A program made the position numbers and the translations under genes. Below are positions 13,101 to 26,415 of a DNA stretch of 64,000 nt, piece by piece. The first letter of the stretch is position 1; each line of letters starts with the position of its first letter. This DNA comes from Maylandia zebra (taxonomy: Eukaryota; Chordata; Actinopteri; Cichliformes; Cichlidae), in NCBI RefSeq assembly GCF_041146795.1, contig NC_135167.1, forward strand, positions 29,497,454-29,561,453. Reading direction: 5' to 3'. The notes beneath the pieces are model-generated. The model saw only the letters and a program-made list of their open reading frames with translations. It was not told the origin of the DNA and made no database searches.

Positions 13101-16100
13101 CCTGTGCCCCACACCCCCCACCTGGGTTCCTGATGCCTGTCCTGTGCACTCAGGTGCACGTACATCTAGCATAATGAACTCCAAGGTAGACTTTACCACT
13201 TGACTGGCTCCTTACAAGACAAAATGCCAAAACAAATCTTGTCATAATTAGGCATAATCCAGCTCATTACCGTCTGCTTAATTATCCTATTAATAACACT
13301 TCCTAGGAGAGCTTGTTTGCGGCAGCAGCAGTGCGCTCGGGCAAATGTTTGTTCCTAAATGAGCAAACACAGAGAAGACAACAGCACTGTTCAAACATGG
13401 CAGCTCTGACAATGGAGGAAAAAAAACTGGGCCAGGATTAATAACATAGCAAAGGGCTTATTGTCCCTAAGAGCCCTTGCTTTACCGCCAGGGCTTTCCA
13501 GTGCAGGTAACAGGCAACTTCAGGTGTTTATGGATATGGATTTTATAGGCTTTTATGTGTGAAATGATTTCAGGGGAACTAATGCAGTCTAACATGGAAG
13601 CAGAACTCATTACTTTATTCAGCTAAATTCATAACCAATCAACACACAGTTGAAATTCACAGCAGTTAAACCTCGCTATAAACTATACGGTCTTTTTTAA
13701 TCTCATAATGAAGCACACAGAAGGGATTTTCAGATGGTAAAAGGCACATAATTATTTCAGGTCACTGCCTGCATTTAGACCTGCATTCAGTTAGAATTGC
13801 AGATGGAATACGTTAACGCTGCTTTTATAGTTGTGTTCGGCTCAGATAAACAAATCCTTGTGAGAAAATAAAAAGTATAATGGTGTCATTAAGATGGCAT
13901 TATGCTCGCTTGTGCTTCATGCTTACGTTTTTTAAAAAGTTTGCCACAGTTTGTCGTATTTTGATGGAGTAATTCGTCACAAGTGTTGAGCAGTTCATTC
14001 AGATACAGTTTATACTGGTAAAGCAATATTTTAGGGTTTCCTCAGTCTGTGTCTGTTCTCTCTTTCAGATTTTACACAGCTCAAATTGTAAAAGCTGTAA
14101 GGTAGATTTGAAGTATTTGTAGTTTGTTTGTTACTGTGTCACCAGCGTTGGTTTTTAGCCTGTTCAGATCTCAGATATGTGGTCATTTACTCAAAGCCTG
14201 CAGCTCATGTCCCCAGCCAGTCAGCCTACAGAGCCTTCATATCACATAAGATATAATTACTTTTGGAAGGTAAACTTAGGTCTCAAGTCAAAACTGGTTC
14301 TCCCAATAAAAATCTTCATCTTTTTAGGTGAATATCTCTTTGGCAGAGTGAAATAACAATGTGAAATGCTGTTACAGACTGCACTTTAGGCCTCTGTGTT
14401 GTAGCCGTAATTTAGAGGATAATTTTCGTCATAGTTCAATGACTTTCTTTTTTCTGACTAAAACAAGAAAGATCATAAACTGTGGGATGAGTTTATGATC
14501 CAATCAGACGTAATCTGCTCCTGAGAAACAGGGTGGTGGGGCTCAGCTAGCTGTTACGCTCGTCTCATGAGAACACGACAAAATGTCAACGGTTTGGAGG
14601 AAGAAGAAGAAGAAGAGTAGACAGGAAAATAAGGTGCTTTGTTAACCGTGTGGAGCAACTCGCACACAAGCTTCACACTTCATCTTTTAGTCAACTGAAT
14701 CAACTTCAGATTTGTACTTTTTTAGTACTCTGACTAAAACCAAAGCTTAATTTGCTGACAAAAGCAACGCTGCTCTGTTGGTTACATTGCCTCACTGTTA
14801 ACTTGAAACAAATGTTGTCCTTTTCTCACAAGTTCTAATTTCCAAAAGGGAACAAGTTTATACTTGCTGCTGTCACCATTACTAGATGTCATTTCTGGTA
14901 AAACGTCTCCGTCTTTCATAGCTTTAGAATCATATTGTTGACACATAGTTAGCTAAATAAACACCAGTCCTTCTTTGCAAGTCATTAAATATAACTGATC
15001 TCAACGTCTCGGCCCGGGCTTGCATCTGCAGATTTTAAAAAGGCACCGCTGGCACTCGTTTTCCTGTTTCTCTCACTCGTCTTGCTTTCTTGCTGAACTC
15101 TGTGCACACCTTGCAGAAGCTGTGTCAACAGAGTGAGGTGAAAAAGTCTGCCAACCTCTGCAGGCAGATGCCAGCTGAGGCAACCCAGACCACATCCTGC
15201 TTGGCTACGATTGATGTGTCGGTGTTGTCTCTCAGAGTCTTCTGTGTAAAGAATTTATGCAGGTAGGCTGTTGATACGCACAAAATCCAGCTGTATGTGC
15301 ACAGACTGAAGGGTAAAAGAATTTCTCAAACGGTTTATACTTATCACCAAACTCCACCGTAACACACACACAGGCGCACAGAGTGGCTTCTCTTATCATC
15401 GTCTCGAACTCTATCCTCAGGCTAAAGTTTCCCCTCTTTGTGTGTAAAGCTATAGTTTGCCCTCTGGGAGCAGAAGGTGGAGACAAAGCCCTGGCACACC
15501 AAACCATCCTGTCTCTGAGCACATAAACCCACTTTCCTCATCAACATTTAAATGCACTTATCACAGCAAAACAAGCATAAAACTCAAAAAAAAAAAAAAA
15601 AAAAAAGCAGTTAAAAGCCGAGTTTTCCCAAAGTATACTCGGTGATGTTATCGTTGCCAGGCTGGAAAACTTCCATCACTGAAAAAGGGTATTCAGCAAT
15701 ATCTGTAGGAGATCATCTGTATTATAATGTAGCACGTTTATGCTTTTGATGTAAACTGAATGGGAAAGCATGACAGGATGCTGTGTTTGGGACGCCTGCT
15801 TTATTTTTTCCCCTCTGATCTCTGGAGAAAGAGGGGAAGAGAGAAATGGAGGCAGACAAACAGCGAGAAGAAAGAAGGCTTCCAGTGGATACAGAAATGA
15901 GAGATTGGGTGAAGGGAGTGACAGCAGTGCCATATCAAAAGAATAAAGAGAATGAGTTATCAAGGAAAACGGATCAATGAATTCGCTTCATGCAAAAAAC
16001 AGCAAACAGCAGACGCACTGAAATCCTATTATGGGGAGAAAAGTGAATAATTGATGCCTTCTTCTCTTTTTTAAATTCTGATTCAGACATTTTTCTTACA

Positions 16101-16805
16101 GATGGATTTACAAGTGGTTTAGAAGCACATTAATGATTTATATGTGAGCTCGAGAGCTTGCTTACCAAAAAAAAAGAAAGTATAATCCATCGGCACTGAG
16201 CGGCACAGACTCTACAGGTTCTAATGGTGTGCAAGGAAAACAAAGGCATATGTAGTAAAATAATCACAAAGGACGCATGTAGTCGCAGATTCACACTTGG
16301 AAGCTCCAATTTTTAACTTGAAGTTCTATCCCGTCTTTTAAATTTGAATCTTTTCACTATTTACAAGCAAAACAATCACAAACTTGCAAAAAGCTGTTAT
16401 TAAAAGTAGTTCTGTCAAATTAGATCTGCAACCAGACTACAGCTGCAGAACAGACCAGAAAACAGATAAATACAACTTTAGGACCTGGACCCTATGTCAA
16501 AATGATTAGTGCAATAAAAGAAACAAAAAGCAAAGGTAAAGAACAAATCACACACACACACACTCCTAATAACACCAGTGGAGAATTTCCAACAGTTGCA
16601 GTCTGGTCACATCTAAGGTTCAACGGTGAAGTCCTTGCAGAGGACACATCCTGGATTGATGCCATGTAGCGCACTCTCTTCCCCCTGTTCAGGAGGACAC
16701 CATCTTCACGGTCAGATGTATGAGAGCAAGGGGACAAGAGCAATCTGACACCATGAACATTGCACTCCAGTCATCTACCGAGTTAAATATATTTTCCATG
16801 AGAAA
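10165..16805. other. Gene-free interval
   Basis: No coding exon with splice context and no transposon ends were found. ORFs up to 115 codons (10923-11270) are not supported by motif or composition. A 22-base A run lies at 15585-15606. The stretch 13220-13330 is rich in TAATTA-like cores (see findings). Confidence 0.45.
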
Positions 16806-17205
16806 CGTAACCATCCATACATCCATTTATTTTCTTCAATTCAGGGTTGCAGAGCGGGTGTGGTCTGTTGCAGGGCTAATAGACAGACAACCATTCACAC
16901 TGAAATTCCCATGTATGGCCAATTTAGAATCACTTATAAACCTAACCTCACTAATGTCTTGATTCTTGCTCAATGAATCAAGGAAATCCCAAAAAGTTGA
17001 TTCTGTTCATGTGGCCGCAACGTTTTCAGTGAGAGAAACGTTTCATTACTTATCCAGGTGACTTCTTCAACCACATGGATGAGGGACGAAATGTGGCTGA
17101 CTAACTGCATGTCTTTGGACAGTGGGAGGGATTCAAACCCACTGTGCTGTGAGGAAACATTGCTAACCACTGCTGCCTGTTGCTTAAATCCATTAAATCC
17201 ATGTT
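16806..17205 (-). repeat. Interspersed retroposon tail, interrupted
   Basis: The left end has a CATCCATACATCCATTT run like the GATG-type tail of a teleost non-LTR element read from the other strand. After it comes a text seen in many teleost genomes: a segment with GACAACCATTCACACTGA, then a segment with CTGCATGTCTTTGGACAGTG, then AACATTGCTAACCACTG. About 115 bp between the two halves (16973-17090) is foreign. It contains GAAACGTTTCATTACTTATC, another common teleost repeat motif, so a second element has probably inserted. Family name is uncertain. Confidence 0.5.
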
Positions 17206-18782
17206 TATCCACTTCACAGTGATAAACATGCACACTACAATTGCACATTGGCACAAAGTTTTCCTGGCATATCACCAGCTTATTTGTGTTTAAAAGGGTG
17301 AAAGGGGGGAGTAGGTGTTTATAGCTATTGAGGGATACGTGGACTAAACAATGACTCCTTGTTGCCCTTGGTAGCTGCCACCAGAAATACTGGTTTCTTA
17401 AACTATTGATCTGTTTATTGTTGACTTAGCCAGGCGTACTACCCAGGAGTGCAGTTGATTTTGCACTATGTTGCTACCCCTGCGCTAAGAGCCATAATGT
17501 AAGCTGTAAACGAGCAGAGTGGAAGGGGACATCTCAGGAAATTAAATTTAACATTGCATGAATGCTGTGACGGAATAAACTAACATAAAACCCCTCGACC
17601 ACAGCGCTGCACAACCACGCTTCGTAAAGGCACATGGATAATAAGCCACTACCAGCCCTGCTAATGTTAATGACATTTTGTTTTCTTAGATTTAGACATG
17701 GTGATTAGCCTAAATTTCGGTTCACAGAGCGTAGCTGGAGGACTCGCTGGCACTGTTGCCACACTGGACACAGACACATCACCAGTAATCCTACGCAGTT
17801 AGCTTCTTACTATGTTTTTTTTACTAACAGTCGTCATGTTTCACAGCTCACTGAGCTCATTTGAATGTTCCATCATCAGCAGTGACTTCCCTCTCGTAGT
17901 GTTTTTATGCAACACATGACATCAGTAGATCACTTAATAAAAGAAAATTATGTTAGAGACTGGTTACCACCAATAATCCATGTGAAGAGAAATGTAAAGT
18001 AAGAATGCGATTTCGAGGAATGTTTAGCAAAACTATAAACAACGAATAACTCACAGGTTTCTTTTTAACCACATTTTAAAAAACAGAGTATTGCAAATAG
18101 GTTTATGTGCACGTGCCTTTACGAAAGAAACTGACCAAAACATTATGCAACGCAACTATATACTTCCTCTGAGCAGGCAGGTGGCAGACCACACAAAACA
18201 ACACTTGGCACCAAGATAGCAGTGAGTTGCTCACTTGGCATCCCCACCAGCCTTAACTGGCACAGTGAAGAAAATAACCTCCACAGGCCAATAACAGCTC
18301 ACGGGTCTAACACTGCATTTGGCACCCTGACCCACACCAAAATAGCTTCCTAACTTGTGCTGTTGTTATACAACTTTCTTTCATCACTCTTGCCTGTTTT
18401 TTGTATGCATGTAAAATGTATGATATTAATAAACTGTATTTTTACATATTAAGAGCTTCAAGTAATTTTTTTTCATTATCTAATGTTATGAGAATGTCAA
18501 GAGGATTCTGTCTGAACTTTTTAAGGTAAAGAAAAATGTAATTCAAAACTTAAATAAACAAGTTAAAATCAGAAATAAAGACCCGACCACATTTTCATGC
18601 TTTCCAGCATAATTTATTCACGGTTGCTGTTTTACAGACATGGCTGCAGCTGAGACCACCACCAACAACAACCTGACATGAGCCAGTTAAATCTTTTAAC
18701 CCGGCGAGGCGTGATTGCCGATGCCCTGCAGGTGCGTTCGCCTACCCTGCAGCGGCACTGCTGACCACGCCCCGCCACAAAA
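17206..18782. other. Gene-free interval
   Basis: No gene or recognisable mobile element seen. A GC-richer patch at 18690-18780 may be an old retroelement remnant, but I could not identify it. Confidence 0.45.
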
Positions 18783-19261
18783 GTGCTGTGCAAAAGTCTT
18801 GAGCCACCGCTCATTTTTTGCTTCTAAAGACCATCTTGTGGTCTTGAGCATTAGCTCTCCAGTTTTTCTTTCTTTCTTTCTGCTTTTTCTGGTCCGAGAG
18901 ATTCATCCAACCCTTCCCCTAATCCATCTGCTGTTCACTTGTTATGGTCTGATGAATCCAAATTCAAGATTTTTAGCTAAATTATCATCACTATGTACGG
19001 AGGAGATTAGGTATAAAGTCAGTATCTACAGTCATCTCTAAAAATATGGAGGGTCTGTGATGGTTTAAAGCTGTGGTGTTGGGGATCTTGTCAAAACTGA
19101 TACGATTACCCAGAAAAGTACTGTCAGATATTAATCTATGTGAAAAGCATCTGTTTGACAACAGCTTCACTTTTCAGCATGACAACGACCCCAAAGACGC
19201 TGCCATTGAAGTAAAAACACACCTGGATAGAAAAAAACAATCAGACACTATCAATCGAGGT

Positions 19262-19500
19262 CTAAGAAGATAAGATAAGATAACCTTTATTAGTCCCACA
19301 CGTGGGAAATTTGTTTTGTCACAGCAGAAAGTGGACAGTGCAAATGTTATATAGCAAAAATTTGAATACAATACGAATAATATACTGTACACAACTGTAC
19401 AGAATAGAATAGAATAAAATAAAATACTATATACAGTAGAATAAAATAGAATAAAATATACAATGGGATAAAAATAGAACACAAATTCTATATATAACTG
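19262..19500 (-). mobile_element. LINE 3' end nested in the Tc1 relic
   Basis: Read on the minus strand this ends with CCCACGTGTGGGACTAATAA, then AGGTTATC and a short TCTTA repeat. That is the 3' end and microsatellite tail of a common teleost non-LTR retrotransposon. Upstream on the minus strand it is AT-rich with TATTTTATTC-type repeats. Only the 3' end is present, as usual for 5'-truncated LINE copies. CAGACACTATCA occurs just left of it (from 19242) and again at 19879, and is probably the target duplication of the whole nested block. Confidence 0.55.
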
Positions 19501-19537
19501 AGTAAAAATACAACTTTGTCAGAAGAGAGTATTGCAT

Positions 19538-19856
19538 TCTAAGAAGCTTGGAAAGAAAAACATCTGGACCTCTTCAAGTTGCTTGAAGACGTTTCACCTC
19601 TCATCTGAGAAGCTTCTTTAGTTCTAAGGTCAAATGGTGGAGAGTCCCAGATTTAAGCCCTCTGGGAGTGTTCTCCCCCCAAGAGGGACAGTGGACCCCC
19701 TAATGATCCTCTACCTAAGCACACGAGTGTGAAAACGGCTATAGGTCACAATCAGTCAAAATTTTGGGTGAACTTATTGTGAAATCTAGCCCCACCCTAT
19801 CATTTGATTTCCTGATATCAGACGGCCCAGATGCTTTTCTTTCCAAGCTTCTTAGA
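19538..19856. repeat. Hairpin-forming repeat, copy 1
   Basis: The left end starts TCTAAGAAGCTTGGAAAG and the right end carries the complement (CTTTCCAAGCTTCTTAGA), so the termini pair over about 30 bp. Inside the left arm is the stretch CACCTCTCATCTGAGAAGC, well known from teleost interspersed repeats. Two related copies flank the kinase duplication (41581-41708 and 55634-55790). There is no coding capacity, so it behaves like a MITE. I could not assign a superfamily because the target duplication is unclear. Confidence 0.65.
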
Positions 19857-20270
19857 TTAAGATGACTGAGAACCTTCACAGACACTATCAGTCATGGATT
19901 GGCTGATAGATCCCACACAGCTTTATTGAAGCTGTGTGGGATCATCTTAAATCATCAGAGAACAGAGCAAAAAGGCAGCCAACATCTAAAAACGAGCTTT
20001 GAATGTCCTTCTAGAAGCCTGGAGAACTAGTCCTGAAGACTACTTAAAGAAATGACAAGAAAGCTGCAAGAGAGTTCGGGCAGTTGAAGAGTAAAAGTAG
20101 CCACACCACATATTGAATTTCAAGCTCATTAGAATTATATAATCTCTGTTTTTGCCCAGTATATTGTATGTTTGTACAGGTTTCAATAAATCACTGTATC
20201 ATGTATTTTCCATTTTCCTAGCAAAATACAAACAAGTAAGGAGTGACTCAAGAGTTTCGCACAGTACTGC

Positions 20271-23200
20271 ATGTGCTTATTTTGGACTGCTTTAGCTATC
20301 ATCAAATGTCATTAATAGTGAATGAAGACCCCCAAAAATGACAGCCCTTTATGTGGGTGCAATTTCCAGCACATCCTCAATCTATTAACTGCACATCATT
20401 AAAATATCCCCTCCTGCTATTTCAAGCCACGCAAGTCGCTCACGCTAACAACAATTAGGCCCCTGAAATTACTCATCATAACGCTGCAGCTCACTGGGCA
20501 ACAAAAATAAATGTGGTTATGGATCAGCTTACCCCAGTGAAGCTAACATTTGCCAAGTGCTAATGATAGCAAGACAGTGTACATAACAACAGACCGCAGT
20601 CTGCCTTCATAATGACACACATAGAAAAGGAGGCTAAAGGAAGAGATACAGTCTGCCAACAAAGGATAACAAACTCACAAAGCTTGGGCAGGATCGCCAC
20701 ATGCAATTTCAGGAAACTAGGCTTTAGTACAACATGTGCTGGAAGATATTAGTATGATTTATGCACTTGTCTTCAAAACTATTTGTTGCTGCAAGTGAAG
20801 GGGTGAACAGTTGGACAGAATTTTAAGGACTCTAATAGCCCAAGGAAGTAAAAAGTCATTCTGCTGTGTTTCATACGTTCAGAGAAGTGTGAAGGTCAAA
20901 GTATCTCTCACACCCACGCATGAATGCACTTTCAATTTTTTTCGCCAGCAGATTGAAAATCACTTCATCTTCTGTCTCTTGCTCTCCACGTCAGCCACAA
21001 GTTATACGGAGCAACTGGAAAGAATTTTAAAACCGACCTTATTGCACAATAATGGCAGAGACACAAATGCCAACAATTAAGACTTAAATGAGCTTTGTTG
21101 ACAGCTGATCTGCAAAGGTGCTAAACAAGAGTGTGACAGGATAATTTCTGGGAAATGGCAAGGAAAGATTGTGATAATGGATGCATTTGTATTTCCTTTC
21201 TTTATGAAGTGCAATATGTTTTGTGTATGTTTTGCAATATGTGTCCAATGTTCAGTGTTCGATAATGAGTATGCACCGCTGTGCTGCTGATACCCCGGCA
21301 TTCTGTGGTTGCTCGTACATTAAATTTTGTGCTACCTTGTAATACACACTGTACATAGTGACACAGCTACCACAGTTCTGCTGAAGAGGTACTGCTAATG
21401 CAGAAGTGCTGATACCCCCGCTCTCATCAGATACAAAACAGGCTGGAAACTGAAAATGCACGAGAGAAATAGCCAGACCCAGAATGCACTGGGTCTGGCA
21501 GGGAGGAAGCAGATGGGTTGGCTGGCCTTACCGGATAGCAGGGGCCCAATAGTGGCACCGGTTGTTGTTTTTGATGAGCTATGCACATAAGAAACCAGAA
21601 CATCTGGTCTGACCATGTGGCACCTCCATTTGTCCAACGCCCCTTGAAGCAAGTCCTCACATTGATACACAAGCACACACACACGCAAAGACACACACCT
21701 TCCACTGCCAGCTGCATGCAAGCAAATGTGAACTAAATCCAATGAATGATGCATGTTATTTACAGCAAGGTGGGGAGAAGCAGGTTTGCCGATGGTGGCG
21801 GGTGGAGGGGTTTTTTGGGGTTGGGGGAGAGGAGGGTCTCCGTGTGCACGTCATCCTTTTCTGTGACTTTGATTAAAAATCACCCCACTCTTCCCCAAAC
21901 AACTCATGAATATGCAGCAGGGTAATAAGCCCTTGCTCAAAGCAACTGATTTGTCAATTGTCTGCATTTCATCAAGATTGAGTAACACCTCAAGGGTGCT
22001 ATAATCGAAAGCTGTAAAAAGAAGAGGGAGGAAAGAGCCTGCTCACCATTAGATTGCTGCGTTATCTTAATCATTAGGCACTTCGGGAGCTTAATTAACG
22101 ACCTGACAAGAGCCGGGTAGAGGATTTGGAGTTGATTGGTTGTCGGAGGTGTTGAGCGAGTATACAGAATGCTAAGTCAGGGGAGGAATTCTAGGGAGAG
22201 AAAGGAGCGGCTGATTCGCTTTCAAAAACCAACTCAGCAGCAGCAGCAGCCATTAGACGGTTTTAATTAAGCGTAATTAGAGATGCGATTACAATGATGG
22301 GTTTGATAACCAGTATTAAACCATTCATCCATAAATGTTATGCTAAAATAGATGAGGGGAAAAATGGGAGAGAAAGGAGGGGCGGAGTGGAGGAGGAGTA
22401 AGATGTAAGGAATAAATATGTGTGAAAAGAAAGAGTGTGTAAGAAAGAGAGGGAACGAGAGAAAGAGAGAAAGAGGGGCCTGTCTGGCAGGTTGCCACCA
22501 ATTAGTTGGATGTGCTCAATTGCAGGAATTCTCTGGTGTCGTGACTCATGTTGACAGGTGTTCAGGGTGAATTATTTGTAGTGGGGAGGCAGGGTGTGCG
22601 CACTAAACACACACGCGCACACACACGTACCATCCCATGGCACTGCTCTGATATATATCTAGCATTTATTGCACTGGTCGGCAGGAGAAAATGAGATTGG
22701 ACACTCTTTCCTCTTTCTCATTCCTCCTCCTCTTCTTCCCTCTGCTGACTGGCTGACTGGGTCATTTTTAAATGCCTTGTAAATTTGTCAGCCATATTAA
22801 GTGCCCATTAAAGGGCACCAAGCTGGAAGAAGAAGCAGAAAAGAGAGGCTCATATGGCAGTCCCTGACTGGCGCTGCTCCCACATCCATCCAGCTTAATG
22901 GTGCCCGCCCACTGTGGTACTGGGGAGTCATAACTGTGATGTATTGTGGCACAGACAGACACAAGCTGGAAGAGGCAGATTAGCTACTGCAGGCCAGAAT
23001 GCTTTGAGGTAACCTGGCTCGGACTGGCCGCTTGGCATCTGTTGCAGCGTGCGTGATGTGGCGTGGTGATCTGTGATCCTCGTCAGATGACAACTAACAC
23101 TTTGAAAAGTGTAAAAGTGAACGGATGCAACAAAAAGCAGAGGTGAAATGGGCAAAGCGTGAACCGGTGGTTACAGCATGTTCAGTCAGCTTTGGTTTCC

Positions 23201-26018
23201 GGGTTGATCGACACATCTCATTGAAACAGTGAGCAGTGTTGTGCAGCGGCCTTTGAAGTGTGTTTTCCCTTGTTTGGTGGGTGTGTCCCAAGTACTACAT
23301 ACTATATGCACAAACCTGCGCTAATAAAAGGGCAGTGTACACAGCGAGTTAGTTGCCATTGTAACATAACCGGCTGTTCAATGTAACGCCACTTCTATTT
23401 AAAAAAACAAACAAAGGAAAACCAAAGATATTCTGCTACGCTTTGTTGGAAGTGAACACACCCCAGCACTGTGAAGAAGACGGGTGTGGCTTGAACAAAA
23501 TGACTAAGAAGGAGTAAAATTATTTTTTCAATCCCCACCCCCAAAAATATCTAAAATGAAACAAAAACAAACAAACTTTACAATTCTGTTCAAAAAACAC
23601 AGGAATCATAAAGCATTCTGGATTAGAGCAACTAGTCTGTTTTGTAAATCTTGGTCATAACCATGTGTCAATGACGTGTGATTGGCATGCTATTAGCCAA
23701 TGAGCAGGCAGTTTCACAGTCAGTCCTTCTATTCTGGTCACATCCTTTAAACCAAGACGGTAGCAGTGAAAACGCTAATCTCACGGCTTCGAAACAAGAT
23801 TTCAATGAACAACAAACCAGTGGATGACATCACGGTAGCTTTATCCATCTTTATTACTAGCTATAATAACAAAGTACTATATCTGGCATCCAAAGCTTCA
23901 GCAGTGCTCTCAGCTTTGATAGAAACAACTTTTTATATTGTGTTTTTTTCCACCGTCCTCTAACACTTTTCCATCTCAGATTTCCTCACTTTGCTTCATT
24001 ACAAGCAAGGCCTCTTTGCATGTGCATGTCCTTTTAAATCCCCCACATTTCAGTGTGATTAAAATCTGACTGGGCCACTCCATTACCCTCCATTTCTTCT
24101 TTTTAGCCATTTCTTGGTGACATTGCTGGTGCGCTCTCTGCAAACAGAGGGGAATACAAATGGATATTTACCTATAATTCCTCATCATGTCAGCATTACT
24201 GTCCCTCGATATTCTGGTAATTAACAAAGAAGAAACGGGCCTTAATCAATTCCGGCAATTGCCGTCTTTGAACTCTGCACTGCGTGTTTTGTCAACCTAG
24301 CTGCAGTCAATAAATCTTTAGTCTTATCTAAAACGAAAAAGCCCGAGTCCATTTTCTGATGGACACGATAAAAAGCCACTCCGCTCAATCAATGAGTAAG
24401 CCCCGAAAAAAACAACTCCTGCATCGAAAGAATGCTTTAAAAAGAAATAATCATGATGTCATGTTCAATATAAACTCTGTGCACACACTGTTCAGTCTGG
24501 GTCACGTCGTGTATGATTCAGACTCTACACATGTGAGTAGACATGATTCACATGATCACTGTCATCAGATTCGCTCATCCAGTGTGCTCGAGTGGAGCAG
24601 GATTCACATCAATGCGCTTTGTGGCTTTGACCCCACAATCTCTGGAGCTCAAATCAGAGAACAGACGGTCCAGATTTCACTATGGAGGTTGATGGAGAAG
24701 CTCATTTTGTGTATACTCTCAGGTAACATTGGACTTAAAAATCCATATTTTATTTACTGGGCCCAGCTTCTCTGCTGCAAGCATTGTTGCCTTACTTTAT
24801 CCTGTGTAGGTGAACTCTCTTTTATTTTTGAGCTATAATGAAGCCAAAACATTCCCACAAAGTCATCACCTTCAATTCTAGGAAACATTATTTTCTGGAA
24901 TTTTGTGGCCAGACCATTAAAACAAATCTTACTAGCTGCAGTAAACAGTATCAGAGACAACAGAGCAGGGAAGAAAGATGCTGTGGATTCTAGTATAGAA
25001 GGCAGAATTTTTACATTTTGATCCCACTTCCAAAGCTTTCCTATCCAGTCTATACACATTTAGGCCTTCTAATTATGCATGTATTGTTTCGCATTCACTA
25101 ATATAGTTAATTGCAGCATTTTTCTCTATACCTTTAACACCCACCCTTTTTCCTCATCCTCTCCTCCCTGCAGCTTCTTTAATGAAGTTGTATGGAGTAG
25201 AATTTTCCCTATGCTGAGACTGGATATGAAAGAGAGTCCTCAGAGTCATGGCGACACAGGGCTCTCTCCCTCCCACTAATGAGCTGAGCTTTCAATGCGC
25301 CTACTAATTAGTTCATCTATAACTCTAAGCACTCAATTACTCTCCACCAGCACCAGCACCACCACAGAGAGGCGAGAGAGGCGATAAGACTGACAAATGC
25401 CTTGGCAGTATGTTCAAGAGCTCACTCACACACACACACCAAATCGCTTTGAGCTGTGAGGCCCAGGAGAAGTTTTTCTAAACTTCCCACGCTCAGACAT
25501 GCTGTTCAGGCAAAGCACATTGATCTTCACTTTCACCCTCGTTCTCTAGTGTTTTTCCCCGTCTCTCTCTCCCTCCCACTTCCTTGATGCGTGGTTCACG
25601 AATTTACATAGATGTGCACACTGACAGATGTCCACGACGAGTGCAAGGCTTGTTAAAATACAAGTGCAGCAAGTAAGAAATGACCTCATATAAATGATAT
25701 CTGTCGAGATTTATCCTGTACCCACCACTTTCCTGTATCGACTGCAAGCAGCCACCAGTCTTCACATGGACACCTACACCGCCAGGCTTCGACAAACCTT
25801 GTGGATAAAGCGTAAAATAAAACGTAGTCCTTCACACCCAACACTGAAGCACTTCTCTGCACTGACTTAGCTCAGACTTTTAAAGCTGTATTGATCAGGT
25901 TTTGGCCAGAAAACAGGAGAAAAGTATAAAACTAAGCTGCCACCACATATCACTGGATAAGCAGGTTGTTATGACTAATCTGTGAGCATATTATTGCCTC
26001 CCTTTACACACGCATAAC
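20271..26018. other. Gene-free interval
   Basis: No supported coding exon. One short Tc1-like fragment at 24040-24150 is listed separately. Two AT-rich stretches near 20390-20500 and 22060-22340 contain repeated TTAATTA/TAATTAG cores and could be conserved regulatory DNA. Short CA runs near 22610 and 25430 are unremarkable. Confidence 0.45.
24040..24150 (-). pseudogene. Short Tc1-like transposase fragment
   Basis: The + strand reads GACTGGGCCACTCC followed by a T-rich stretch and TGGTGACATTGCTGGTG. On the minus strand this gives a K-rich stretch leading to EWPSQ, the text just before the third catalytic residue in Tc1 transposases. About 110 bp only, both ends lost. Confidence 0.4.
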
Positions 26019-26415
26019 GTGGCAGAAATTAGCCTCCTCCAAAGGGTGGCTGGCCTCTCCCTCACAGATAGGTTGAGAAGTTCAGCCATCCGGGAGGGGC
26101 TCAGAGTAGAGCCGTTGCTCCTCCACATCGAAAGGAGCCAGGTGGTTCAGACATCTGATAAGGATGCCTCCTGGGCGCCTCCTAGGCGATGTGTTCAGGG
26201 CATGTCCCGCCAGGAGGAGGCCCCGGGGCAGACCCAGGACACGCTGGAGAGATTGAATCTCTCGGCTGACCTGGGAATGCCTTGGTGTTCCACCAAACAA
26301 GCTGGAGGAGGTGGCCGGGTAGAGGGAGGTCTGGGCTTCTCTGCTTAGGCTGCCATGCCACTTATCTGGGGCCATGACCTGGCCCCAGATAAGTGGAAGA
26401 AGATGAGTGGATGGA
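26019..26415 (+). pseudogene. LINE 3'-terminal fragment
   Basis: The + strand encodes SSAIREGLRVEPLLLHIERS, then after a frameshift a Pro/Arg-rich segment, and then text ending in GATAAGTGGAAGAAGATGAG and GGATGGAT. This is the end of the reverse-transcriptase ORF and the GGAT-type tail of a very common teleost LINE. A small internal inverted piece (GGGGCCATGACCTGGCCCC near 26370) precedes the tail. The 5' part is absent. I do not name the clade with certainty. Confidence 0.65.

Larger units (their letters stand above)
18783..20270 (+). mobile_element. Tc1-like transposon relic with nested insertions
   Basis: The left end reads GTGCTGTGCAAAAGTCTTGA and the right end carries the approximate complement (GACTCAAGAGTTTCGCACAG), giving degenerate Tc1-type inverted repeats. 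Between them, decayed transposase text is visible on the + strand. WSDESKF near 18945 marks the first catalytic Asp, QHDNDPKD near 19176-19200 the second Asp, and IEAVWDHL near 19925-19950 the final Glu. Frames shift between these blocks, so it is dead. About 625 bp that is not transposase splits the second and third blocks (a LINE 3' end and a hairpin element, listed separately). The same family occurs at 39741-40170, 56100-56660 and 62210-62900. Confidence 0.75.
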
